Below are positions 7,615-15,393 of a DNA stretch of 64,000 nt, piece after piece. The notes under the pieces were generated by a model, which had not been told where the DNA came from, ran no database searches, and worked only from the letters and a program-made list of their open reading frames with translations. Within the stretch, counting starts at the first letter, position 1. The number at the start of each line of letters is the position of its first letter. A program made the translations under genes and the position numbers. Location: the NCBI GenBank assembly GCA_020849105.1, contig JADLGW010000056.1, forward strand, positions 1-64,000, given 5' to 3'. Origin of the DNA: Phycisphaerales bacterium (lineage in GTDB: Bacteria > Planctomycetota > Phycisphaerae > Phycisphaerales > UBA1924).

Positions 7615-10600
7615 ATGCCCACCTACGGCGGCTTCGAGACCATTGCCGAGTTGCACCGCGGCGGGCGCGGCTCGGTGTGGAGCGCGCGGCGGCCTGAGGG
7701 TGGGGAGCCGCTGTTTGCGGTCAAACTGCTCCAGCCGGATGCGATGTTCTATGGTCGCGAGGCGGCCTCGGAACTTGTCGCGGCATTCCTGGAGACCGCG
7801 GAGGTGCAGCGCCGGGCGGCGACGGCCGGCGGGGCCGGGGGCGCCTGGGCCCCGATCCACGGTTCGGGAGTCCAGGAAGACGGGGCCTACCTCGTCACCG
7901 ATCTGTTCAACCGGTCGTCGGTCGAGCGGCTCGTCGCGGGGCGATTCCGGGTGGATGGAGTTTCGCTGCACCGGGTCGCATCGGCGGTGGTGCAGGGCCT
8001 TGTTGAACTCGACCGGGCGTGCAGGCGGGCGCACGGCAATCTGAAGGCGTCGAACGTCCTGGTGGCGGGGGACGGCGCGGTCACGGTCTCCCGCGCGGCC
8101 CTCGCCGACCCTGCGAGCGATGCACGGGCCAAGTCGGTCGGCACAGCGGGCGACCTGCGGGCCCTGGGCGAGATCATCCACCAGTTCGTCTTGCACCAGC
8201 CGTTCCGAGGCGCCGGCGGGTACCCGGTGCGCGACGGCAGCGAGTGGCATTCTCTGGGCCCCGGCGGGCGCCAATGGCTGGAACTGACGAATCGGCTGCT
8301 GGACCCGGCGCCGGCGAGCCAACCCACGCTGGACGAGGTGTCGGAGAGGGTGGCGGCTGCCGGGGCGGCGCGGAAGGGCCGCCCGGGTCCGCTGTTCATC
8401 GGGGCCGGTGTGGCCGCGCTCCTGGTGATCGCCGGCGGCGGGTACTGGCTGCTTGGCGGTTCGTCGCCGAAGGGCGAGGGGTGGACCGAGGACAACGTCG
8501 CGAAATGGAAGCAGTACGCGGTGGACTACGCCGACTGGGGGCAGCCCTTCATCGCGGACCTGGACCAGCCGGCGGGCGCGGGGCTGGGCGGAATCCGCAG
8601 CGCGGTCTACTCGGGCGACGACGGGCTTCGCGCCGTGGTCGAGGGCCTGGACGAGGAACAGGAGAGAGAGGCCATCGACTCACGCCGGATTTCCGGCAAC
8701 GAGCGCGGCGACATCAATACTCTGGATCGGATCACGCCCAAGGATTGGCGGGCGGTCGCCAAGATGAAGGCTGCGGCCGCGAAACTCGACGCGATCCGGC
8801 AACTGGCGCGGGGAGAGAGTTGGGCGCCCAGGCAGCGGCTGCACGAGGCCGCCGAGGCCTGGAAGAAGAGGGGCTGGGCCAGGGCCGCCGAGGCGCTCGA
8901 AGAGGGCGCGGAACCCTTCCCGCTCGACAAACAGGCGGCGGCGCATTTCGACCGGGTGCTCGCCCTTGATCGGGTGAGGGCGCGGATCGAGGGCCTGGCG
9001 GGCGAGGTCGACACGACCGCGGCGACACTGGACGGGACCGGCGACACGGTGCTGGCCAAGTTCCGGGGCTGGGCCAGGGCCGATGTGCAGGATCCCAAGA
9101 CGATTGAGGAGCTCGAGGCTGCGCTGCAGCATTCCGTGAAACTCGGGCAGGAACTCGCGGCCGCGTACCAGGGCGGCGAATGGCAGAGGATTGACGCCGA
9201 GTACTTCCGCGGCACGAGCCCCGTGTACAGCGCCGCGTCGGCGCCTGATCAGGCGTATTTTCAGGGCTGGCTCGCGGAGGTCAGGAGCGACAAGTACACG
9301 CGCCCGGACGCCGCGTCCGACCCGACCAATCCCGCCCGGTGGCACGCCAGGGAGAGCCTGGACTCGATCACCAAGAAGGCGGCCAAACTCGACGAACTCA
9401 AGAAGCCGCTGGATCCGGCGACGAGGGCCAGGATCGAGAGTCTGGGCAGGCAGGTGGCCGAACTCGAGAACACCCCGTGGATCCGGGCGAACGCGGCGCG
9501 GAAGCGCGAGGATGCGGCCAGGACGGAAAAGGAACTCGATGAACTCCTCGCGGTGGTGACCAGCGCGGAGCGCGACGCCCGGGAGACCTTCGCCGAAGAC
9601 CTGGCGGATGCGAAGCGACAACTGAACGAGCCCAAGGACATCGCCCCCGGTTCCCCGGCCATCAGTGCCGCGTGGGTCGCGTGGCGCACGCCGGTGGCGG
9701 CGGCCATGCCGGACGACTACGCCGCGACGCTGGAGACGGCGCACCGGGTTGAAGGTGCGCTGGCGCAGTTCCACTCCGACCTGCGTGCCGCGACCCCCTC
9801 TCTGGAGGCGAATCGTTCCTGGTTCGCGGCGCTGACGGCGGTGATATCCGACGAGCGCGAGCGCCGCGCGGCCAAGGCCCTGGAGGCGATCGCCGGCCAG
9901 GGCGCCGGGATCGATGTCGATGCCCTTGTCCGCGGGCTGACGGCGGCGTCCGGGGAGTACGGGGTGTGGGCCGCGGGCGTCGCGACGGCCGGGCGGGATG
10001 CCGGGCGGCTGGCGGACCTCCTTGACGCGGGGTATGGCCTGGATGAGCCTACGCCCGAGGGCGGAACACTGAAGCAACGGGCCGAGGGGTTACGGGCAGC
10101 ATTGGCGCAGCAACCGGCGGTCGCGAAGGCGTTGGCCGCAGTTCCGGCACGGGTCGAGAAGCTGGAGCGGATTGCGAGCGCGACGACCGTGCAGGACATC
10201 GACGCCGCTACGGCTTCCGATACGCACCCGGAGGTGGCGATCGCGGCGTGGCGACGGCTCGCATCGCTCGACGGGGCGTGGCCCTCGAGCGCCGGCGACC
10301 TGCGCCGTGACGACGACTTCCGCGCCCGGGCGGCGGGAGCGGCCAATGTGATCGACGCGGCCGACCGCAAGGAAGCGCTGGCAAGCGAACTGGCGCAGGG
10401 CGCGGCGGTGCGATGGATGCGTGCGTTCCGGGCGGCGGGCAGCAAGGACGAGATTGAGGCGGTCGCGGGGCAGATGTCGGCGCACGGCGTCAAGGCCGCG
10501 GACGTGACGGACGACCGGCTGGCGTACAACCTGCTGGTGGCGGACTTGGGTCGAGGGGTTGCCGCGGCCGCGGATGACGACGCCAGGGTGCAGGCGCTTG

Positions 10601-11778
10601 TGAAGGCGTTCGTCGAGAGTGCCCGGGTCCGTGCGGCGGAGAGCCTTACGGTCCAGAAGGTGAAGGATGCGCTTGCGGTGCTGGGCCCGATCGCGTCGGA
10701 GGCCGAAGCGCCGGTCAAGGCGTTTGATCCCGGCGTGGTGGGGCCCGGGGCCGCGACGCCGCCCTGGAAGGGTGAACTGGCGGGGCCGAACGGGTCCGAT
10801 GCGCTGCTGCGGTATGCGCTGGGCGACCAGGTGCTGACGTTCGCCCGAGTGGAGGTCAGCGACGCCAAGGAGGCTGCATACCTCTGCACGACGGAGATGT
10901 CACTGGGGGCGATGCTGGGGGTGCTCCAGTCGGCCGGACAGGATGCGGCGTTTGTCGGCCTCACCGCGCCCAACCCCAGCGGGCCCACGGGGTGGATTGT
11001 CGAGGCCGACGGGAAGACACTGGCCGAAGCGGGCAGTTGGTTGCCGACCCAGCACAGCAGGGTCAGGACAAACTTCCCCGAGGTTTCGGAGACGCCCGCG
11101 GGCGTCGGCGTGGAGACGCCCGGCCCGGGGTCGCCCGTCCAGCAGGTCTCACCCGCTGGGGCGCTCTATGTGTGCCGGCTCATGGGGTGCCGCCTGCCGA
11201 CCGCCGCGGAGTGGCGTGCGGCCGCGGGACCGATCCCCAGCGGCGACGCCGCACTATCGGCGTACAACCTTCGCGATGCCGCGTGGAAGGCCCAGCTCGA
11301 TCACGTTCAGAGCGTCTTCGCCAAGTTCAAGAGTCCGGTCCTGGACGACCCCGACGCCGGTGCGTACAAGAGCGGTGACAAGGGAGCCCGGACTTCGGAC
11401 GACAAGGTAATCCTGTTCCGCCCGGTTGATGCGGCGAGCCCGGGGCCGTTCCATGACCTGTACGGCAACGTGTGGGAACTCGTGCTCGACGATGTCGCGG
11501 GGATGACCGCGGTGAGCGCGCCGGCCGATGTGAAGAAGTTTGTCGTGGCGTCAACCTCGAAACTCGGGCTGCTGGGCGGTTCGGCCCTTTCGGCGCCCTC
11601 CATCGACCTGGGCACGGTGCAACCGATCGACAGGTTCAGCATCCAGGACGGCCTCGGGTTCTCCGACGCCGGCTTCCGACCCGCGTTCTCCGCGGAGGGT
11701 GGGGGAAGGGTCAGGTTCTCGGTGCAGGTGGCCCAGGCGTTGACCGCCGATCCGTATGTGTATCCCCCGGGGCGGTAG
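7615..11778 (+). CDS. Membrane pseudokinase with periplasmic helical region and FGE-fold domain (PpkA/TagR-like fusion)
   Basis: The 1387-residue protein has four parts. Residues 1-245 form a Hanks-kinase-like domain with a glycine-rich loop (15-21) and VAIK-type lysine K37. The catalytic loop HRDLKxxN has become H140-G-N-L-K-A-S-N147 and no DFG is visible, so catalysis should be lost. A TM helix spans about 258-282. A long Ala/Glu-rich helical region (about 285-1050) follows. Residues 1125-1387 form a formylglycine-generating-enzyme-like fold (CRLPTAAEW near 1192, YGNVWELVLD near 1284, GFR near the end) that lacks the catalytic cysteines. In the Pseudomonas H1-T6SS, kinase PpkA and the periplasmic FGE-fold protein TagR work together. 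Here both modules lie in one polypeptide. The region after the TM is homologous to the protein at 19810-24252. Confidence 0.75.
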   Translation: MPTYGGFETIAELHRGGRGSVWSARRPEGGEPLFAVKLLQPDAMFYGREAASELVAAFLETAEVQRRAATAGGAGGAWAPIHGSGVQEDGAYLVTDLFNRSSVERLVAGRFRVDGVSLHRVASAVVQGLVELDRACRRAHGNLKASNVLVAGDGAVTVSRAALADPASDARAKSVGTAGDLRALGEIIHQFVLHQPFRGAGGYPVRDGSEWHSLGPGGRQWLELTNRLLDPAPASQPTLDEVSERVAAAGAARKGRPGPLFIGAGVAALLVIAGGGYWLLGGSSPKGEGWTEDNVAKWKQYAVDYADWGQPFIADLDQPAGAGLGGIRSAVYSGDDGLRAVVEGLDEEQEREAIDSRRISGNERGDINTLDRITPKDWRAVAKMKAAAAKLDAIRQLARGESWAPRQRLHEAAEAWKKRGWARAAEALEEGAEPFPLDKQAAAHFDRVLALDRVRARIEGLAGEVDTTAATLDGTGDTVLAKFRGWARADVQDPKTIEELEAALQHSVKLGQELAAAYQGGEWQRIDAEYFRGTSPVYSAASAPDQAYFQGWLAEVRSDKYTRPDAASDPTNPARWHARESLDSITKKAAKLDELKKPLDPATRARIESLGRQVAELENTPWIRANAARKREDAARTEKELDELLAVVTSAERDARETFAEDLADAKRQLNEPKDIAPGSPAISAAWVAWRTPVAAAMPDDYAATLETAHRVEGALAQFHSDLRAATPSLEANRSWFAALTAVISDERERRAAKALEAIAGQGAGIDVDALVRGLTAASGEYGVWAAGVATAGRDAGRLADLLDAGYGLDEPTPEGGTLKQRAEGLRAALAQQPAVAKALAAVPARVEKLERIASATTVQDIDAATASDTHPEVAIAAWRRLASLDGAWPSSAGDLRRDDDFRARAAGAANVIDAADRKEALASELAQGAAVRWMRAFRAAGSKDEIEAVAGQMSAHGVKAADVTDDRLAYNLLVADLGRGVAAAADDDARVQALVKAFVESARVRAAESLTVQKVKDALAVLGPIASEAEAPVKAFDPGVVGPGAATPPWKGELAGPNGSDALLRYALGDQVLTFARVEVSDAKEAAYLCTTEMSLGAMLGVLQSAGQDAAFVGLTAPNPSGPTGWIVEADGKTLAEAGSWLPTQHSRVRTNFPEVSETPAGVGVETPGPGSPVQQVSPAGALYVCRLMGCRLPTAAEWRAAAGPIPSGDAALSAYNLRDAAWKAQLDHVQSVFAKFKSPVLDDPDAGAYKSGDKGARTSDDKVILFRPVDAASPGPFHDLYGNVWELVLDDVAGMTAVSAPADVKKFVVASTSKLGLLGGSALSAPSIDLGTVQPIDRFSIQDGLGFSDAGFRPAFSAEGGGRVRFSVQVAQALTADPYVYPPGR

Positions 11779-11794
11779 GCCACGCCGACGGGAA

Positions 11795-11814
11795 AGCCCG
11801 CGCATCGGCGGGCT
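11795..11814. terminator. Weak bidirectional hairpin between convergent genes
   Basis: AGCCCGC and GCGGGCT form a 7-bp stem with a 6-nt loop, between the stops of the plus-strand pseudokinase gene and the minus-strand small lipoprotein gene. The T tract is short on both strands. Confidence 0.35.
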
Positions 11815-11837
11815 CGGAAGGGCGGTGGGTCCTTCGT

Positions 11838-12062
11838 TCAGTCGCGGGTCGGGAACTGGGCGAAGGCCGGGGCGGGCCGGTCCTTGGCCCACGCGATCTT
11901 CGTGTCGCGGGCGAAGATGGCGCTCCCCAGGGGGTCGCCGGCGACCATGCTTGGCGCCGACAGGGCGGCCTGCGGCTTGGATTGTGTGCTCAGGCTCGTG
12001 CATCCGCCAAGGGCGAACGCGGCCAGGGCGAGCGTGACGACGGCTCCGGTGCGACGGTTCAT
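11838..12062 (-). CDS. Small lipoprotein inside the T6SS island
   Basis: This 74-residue protein starts at the ATG complementary to 12060-12062, with GGGAGGAA 6 nt upstream. The signal peptide ends in a lipobox (AAFALGGC, Cys at residue 24). The mature part is 51 residues, low in complexity (Ala, Ser, Pro) and ends in FAQFPTRD. It is the only minus-strand gene in the T6SS island and interrupts the run between the pseudokinase and TagH-like genes. It could be an accessory lipoprotein like TagQ, which anchors TagR in Pseudomonas, but the sequence gives no direct support for that. Antisense placement suggests separate regulation. Confidence 0.55.
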   Translation of the reverse strand: MNRRTGAVVTLALAAFALGGCTSLSTQSKPQAALSAPSMVAGDPLGSAIFARDTKIAWAKDRPAPAFAQFPTRD

Positions 12063-12274
12063 GCTGCTTCCTCCCAGGTGTGGTCCTCGTGGCCTGCTGC
12101 GACTTTCGATTTCGCGGCCTCGGCGTGCGAGGTCCCGGCGGGAAAAAGTCGTCGGGCCCCTTTGCCCACCCGGCGAAGGCGGCGCACGCGGCACAGGCCG
12201 CGGGCTTCCGCAACCCGGTTCGAGGAGACTGGATGGCGTGTGTTGGTTCCGGCGCGGGTTCGGCGCAAAAGTCC

Positions 12275-12280
12275 TATAAT
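12275..12280 (+). promoter_or_regulatory. Consensus -10 box (TATAAT) upstream of the tssKLM block
   Basis: A perfect TATAAT lies in otherwise very GC-rich DNA, 54 nt before the TTG proposed as start of the next gene. No good -35 is seen at 17 nt. It supports transcription of the block from about 12287 and argues against start codons upstream of it. Confidence 0.45.
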
Positions 12281-12334
12281 CGGCACCGCGACGTCACTCG
12301 CGGGCCCGGGGCCCGCCGGATAGGATCGAGCCCC

Positions 12335-13261
12335 TTGCCCGAGTTACCCCCCGAACTCTCGCAGCGCGCCGCGGCGCTGGCCAACCGCCTGCGGCTGGTG
12401 CAACTGGACTTCGCCGACGAAGGCGACGGGACGCGGCGCGGGCAACTGGAGGAGGAAGTCGAGCGGGCCCTTTCGGCGGTGACGCCGGACCAGCGGGAGC
12501 CTTTCCTCCAGCGGCTGGGGGAGATGTTTCCGTCGTGGGACGCCAACGTGACGGTGGCCCCAAGGGCGGAGGCCGCGGCCGCACGATCCGGCATCGATGA
12601 GAAGGAACTCAGGAACGCGAGTTTCCTGGTGGAGCGGCTGGCCGAACTGGCGCCGCAACTGGGCGAGGAGGAACGCGCGGCCATCGCGGCGCGGCTGGCG
12701 CGCGTGGGCCTCGCTCTGCCCGGTGGCGGGGAGGGGATTCCGGAGCCCGCGGCGGAGAAGCTGCGTCAGCGGCTGTCGATTCCTCCGGCGACGGCCCTCA
12801 ACGCGGGGCGGACGGCGGAGTTGACGACGCTGCTGGCGGAACTGGCGCTCAGCCTGGACCAGATCGTGTGGAGCACCTGGCGGGCCATCGCTCCCCGGTC
12901 GGACTTCAAGAAGGAGAGCGACCTCGGGAAGAATCTCCACAGGTTCGTGAGCGGCGATCAGGACACGGCGCGCGGGCAGGTGAAGGTCGACCTGGAGCGG
13001 GTGCGGAAGTTGACGGCCGCCCTGATCGCCTCCGTGGGTCAGGCGGGCCGGCAGTTCTCTCAGCAGCATTTCCAGCGGTTCGGGGTCGAGGCGATCCGCA
13101 ACACCGCCCGCCCGAAGAAGGTCATGGAGCACGACTCGATCCGGATGTGGGAGAAGTACGCGGAACTGGCCGGGGCGATGGATGCGGGTTCGCTGGAGCG
13201 GGAACTCATGGGCGCGATCGCCAAGTACGTCGAGGATCTTGTCAAGGGCACGAATCGGTAG
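12335..13261 (+). CDS. T6SS protein resembling the C-terminal domain of TagH/Fha, without an FHA domain
   Basis: The proposed start is TTG 12335 (MPELPPELSQRAAALANR), downstream of TATAAT at 12275, giving 308 residues. An ATG at 12235 lies upstream of that box and is less likely. The protein is helical and Ala/Leu/Arg-rich, with no signal peptide. Its last 130 residues (around RKLTAALIASVGQAGRQF, then MWEKYAELAG and AIAKYVEDL) resemble the C-terminal domain of T6SS FHA proteins, where a WxxYxEL segment is typical. No N-terminal FHA (phosphothreonine-binding) domain is present. It sits just before tssK-tssL-tssM, the usual place for the Fha gene. With the pseudokinase next door, loss of phospho-signalling at both ends is coherent. 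The identification rests on my reading of motif and position. Confidence 0.5.
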   Translation: MPELPPELSQRAAALANRLRLVQLDFADEGDGTRRGQLEEEVERALSAVTPDQREPFLQRLGEMFPSWDANVTVAPRAEAAAARSGIDEKELRNASFLVERLAELAPQLGEEERAAIAARLARVGLALPGGGEGIPEPAAEKLRQRLSIPPATALNAGRTAELTTLLAELALSLDQIVWSTWRAIAPRSDFKKESDLGKNLHRFVSGDQDTARGQVKVDLERVRKLTAALIASVGQAGRQFSQQHFQRFGVEAIRNTARPKKVMEHDSIRMWEKYAELAGAMDAGSLERELMGAIAKYVEDLVKGTNR

Positions 13262-13308
13262 TCTGTTGGAAAGGAGCCGCCGGACCGGACCGGCGGGCGA
13301 GAACCAGG

Positions 13309-14688
13309 ATGCCCACAAGCGGACACGTCCACTGGCACGAGGGCCTCTTCCTGCAGCCGCAGCACCTGCAGTGGATGCAGCGTGCCCTGCTTGAGCAGTT
13401 GGCGGATGAACGCCGGTTGCAGTGGCCGTACCCGTACGGCGTTGTGGAGGCCAGGCTCTCGGCCGATGCTCTGGAAAACATGCTGGTGCGGTTTGACCGG
13501 TTGCGGGTCGTGCTGCCGAGCGGCGTCGAGGTCAGTGTCCCGGACAGCGCCGACCTGCCGCCGCTGGACATCAAGCAGGCGTTTGAGGCGGGGAGCGGGG
13601 GGTTCACCGTCCTTCTCGGGGTGCCCATGTGGTACCCGAGCCGCGGGAACTCGATCGAGGTCGGTCCCGCGGCGGACGCCCGCGTCAAGCGCATGTTCCG
13701 AGTGGCGGAGATCTCCCGACCGGACGAGAACACGGGAGAGAATCCCCAGCCGGTGCTGGTGCGGCGGATCAACGCCCGGCTGATGCTCGAGACCGAAGAC
13801 CGCACGGACCTGGAGACGATCCCGCTGCTCCGGGTGGTCCGCGGCGCGGGCCAGGATGTTGGTCTCCCGCGCCAGGACCCGGCGTTTATCCCTGCGTGCA
13901 TGGTGCTCGGGGCATCACCGACGCTGCGGGACATGGTCCGCGACCTGGCCAACCAGGTCGAGGCCAGCCGGAGCGAGCAACTCGTGAAACTGACGCGGGC
14001 CGGCTTCAGCATCGACACGATGCGCGGGGTGCAGTTTTCGCAGATGCTGCGGCTGAGGACGCTGAACCGCTACGGGGCCCGGCTCTCGAACACCTGGAAC
14101 GCACCGGGGACAACCCCGTTCCAGGTGTACCTGGACCTGCGCGAACTCCTGGGCGAACTGGCGGCGCTGCAGCCGGACCGCGACCAGTACGAGTCCGCCA
14201 GGTATGAGCACGACAACCCGGCGATCGCGTTCCAGGACGTGATCCGGCGGATCCGGCCGCTGCTCAAGGCCGAGGGGCAGGAATCGTGGATGAAACTGGA
14301 GTTCAAGCGCGACGGCGCCGCGTGGGTGGCGGAACTGACCGACGAGCACCTGACCAAGCCCAACGAGTACTTCCTGGCGATCAAGACCGCGCAGGACCCG
14401 CGGGCCCTGGCGAAACTGGTGGAAGACAACACCGTGCAGTTCAAGATGATGGCGAACAGTTTCCGGGGAAAGAAGGTGTTCGGCGTGAAGCTCAACGAGG
14501 AGCGGCATCCGCCCCTGGAACTCCCGGCGCAGGTCGGGCTCAACTACTTTCGCGTGAACCGGGCCGAGAGCGAGCGGATGTGGGGGCAGATCAAGGCGGA
14601 CAGGAAGATCTCCGTGGAGTGGCCGAACCTCGAAGCCTCAGACTTCGGGTTGACGCTCTACATGACCGTCCCCGGCGGGGAGGGATGA
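13309..14688 (+). CDS. tssK: Type VI secretion baseplate protein TssK
   Basis: TssK forms trimers that link the baseplate (TssF/G) to the TssL/TssM membrane complex. The 459-residue length fits the family (about 450). The N-terminal HVHWHEGLFLQPQHLQWMQR is the family hallmark of baseplate-binding shoulder domains. The start ATG 13309 (MPTSGHVHWHEG) begins right at that motif, and upstream extension is not needed. The nearest purine-rich site (AAGGAG at 13271) is too far for normal initiation, so the ribosome-binding site is unclear. The tssL ATG follows the stop without a gap. The cap (C-terminal) domain contacting TssL looks intact. Confidence 0.93.
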   Translation: MPTSGHVHWHEGLFLQPQHLQWMQRALLEQLADERRLQWPYPYGVVEARLSADALENMLVRFDRLRVVLPSGVEVSVPDSADLPPLDIKQAFEAGSGGFTVLLGVPMWYPSRGNSIEVGPAADARVKRMFRVAEISRPDENTGENPQPVLVRRINARLMLETEDRTDLETIPLLRVVRGAGQDVGLPRQDPAFIPACMVLGASPTLRDMVRDLANQVEASRSEQLVKLTRAGFSIDTMRGVQFSQMLRLRTLNRYGARLSNTWNAPGTTPFQVYLDLRELLGELAALQPDRDQYESARYEHDNPAIAFQDVIRRIRPLLKAEGQESWMKLEFKRDGAAWVAELTDEHLTKPNEYFLAIKTAQDPRALAKLVEDNTVQFKMMANSFRGKKVFGVKLNEERHPPLELPAQVGLNYFRVNRAESERMWGQIKADRKISVEWPNLEASDFGLTLYMTVPGGEG

Positions 14689-15393
14689 ATGGCGCTCCTT
14701 GAACTCTGCGAGCCCGTGTTTCTCCAGGTCTGCCGCGTCAACCGCTCCGTGCGGAAGCACGCGGGCGTGGACGCCGCCCAGGTGCGCGGCGAGTTCGTCG
14801 CCATCTTCGCGGCGATGAAGGCCGCGGCGGGTGCGGACCGTGCGCTCGGGATGCAGTACGAGAAGGTCCGCCTGCCGCTGGTGTTCTTCGTGGACTTCCT
14901 GGTCCGCGACTCGAAGGCGTTCGGCGGCGGGTGGCGGGACCTGGCCGACGACGAGCAGCCGCCGCAACTCGGCGGCGACCAGAAGTTCTACGACTTCCTG
15001 GAGGAGGCGCTCAAGGAAACCGACTCGGGGGCCGCCGAGCGGCTGGCCGTGTACTACACCTGCATCGGGCTCGGCTTTACGGGCTGGTACGAGGGCCAGC
15101 CGCAGGCGCTGCGGTCGAAGATGGTGGAGTTGTCGGCTCGCATCCGTGCGCTGGCGGACCTTGAAGAGGCGGCCAAGGTCTGCCCGGAGGCGTACGAGAA
15201 CGTGAACACGGCCAACATGGTGCAGCCGCCGGGTTCCAAACTGGTCGGCATCGGCATCGCGATGGTGGGCCTGGTGATCGTGGTGTTCGCGGCGAACATC
15301 GTGGCGTATCTGGATAAGCAGGCGGAGTTGCGGGAGGCGCTCCGGAGCCTGACGGACACACCGGCGCCGCCCGCCGAGGGGGCCGGGTCATGA
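14689..15393 (+). CDS. tssL: Type VI secretion membrane protein TssL (DotU/IcmH family)
   Basis: TssL is an inner-membrane partner of TssM with a cytoplasmic helical domain that recruits the baseplate. The 234-residue protein has the DotU fold: N-terminal ELCEPVFLQVCRVNR, a central YEKVRLPLVFFVDFLV, and CIGLGFTGWYEG. Then comes a single C-terminal TM helix (about residues 187-207, GIGIAMVGLVIVVFAANIV) with a short periplasmic tail. There is no peptidoglycan-binding extension of the kind seen in some TssL proteins. It abuts tssK and overlaps tssM by 4 nt (ATGA), so translational coupling is likely. Confidence 0.92.
   Translation: MALLELCEPVFLQVCRVNRSVRKHAGVDAAQVRGEFVAIFAAMKAAAGADRALGMQYEKVRLPLVFFVDFLVRDSKAFGGGWRDLADDEQPPQLGGDQKFYDFLEEALKETDSGAAERLAVYYTCIGLGFTGWYEGQPQALRSKMVELSARIRALADLEEAAKVCPEAYENVNTANMVQPPGSKLVGIGIAMVGLVIVVFAANIVAYLDKQAELREALRSLTDTPAPPAEGAGS

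Noticed and set aside
7615-11778. Active formylglycine-generating enzyme or sulfatase maturase
   Set aside because: The fold motifs are present but the C-terminal catalytic cysteine region reads LGGSALSAPS without cysteines, and no sulfatase gene is nearby.
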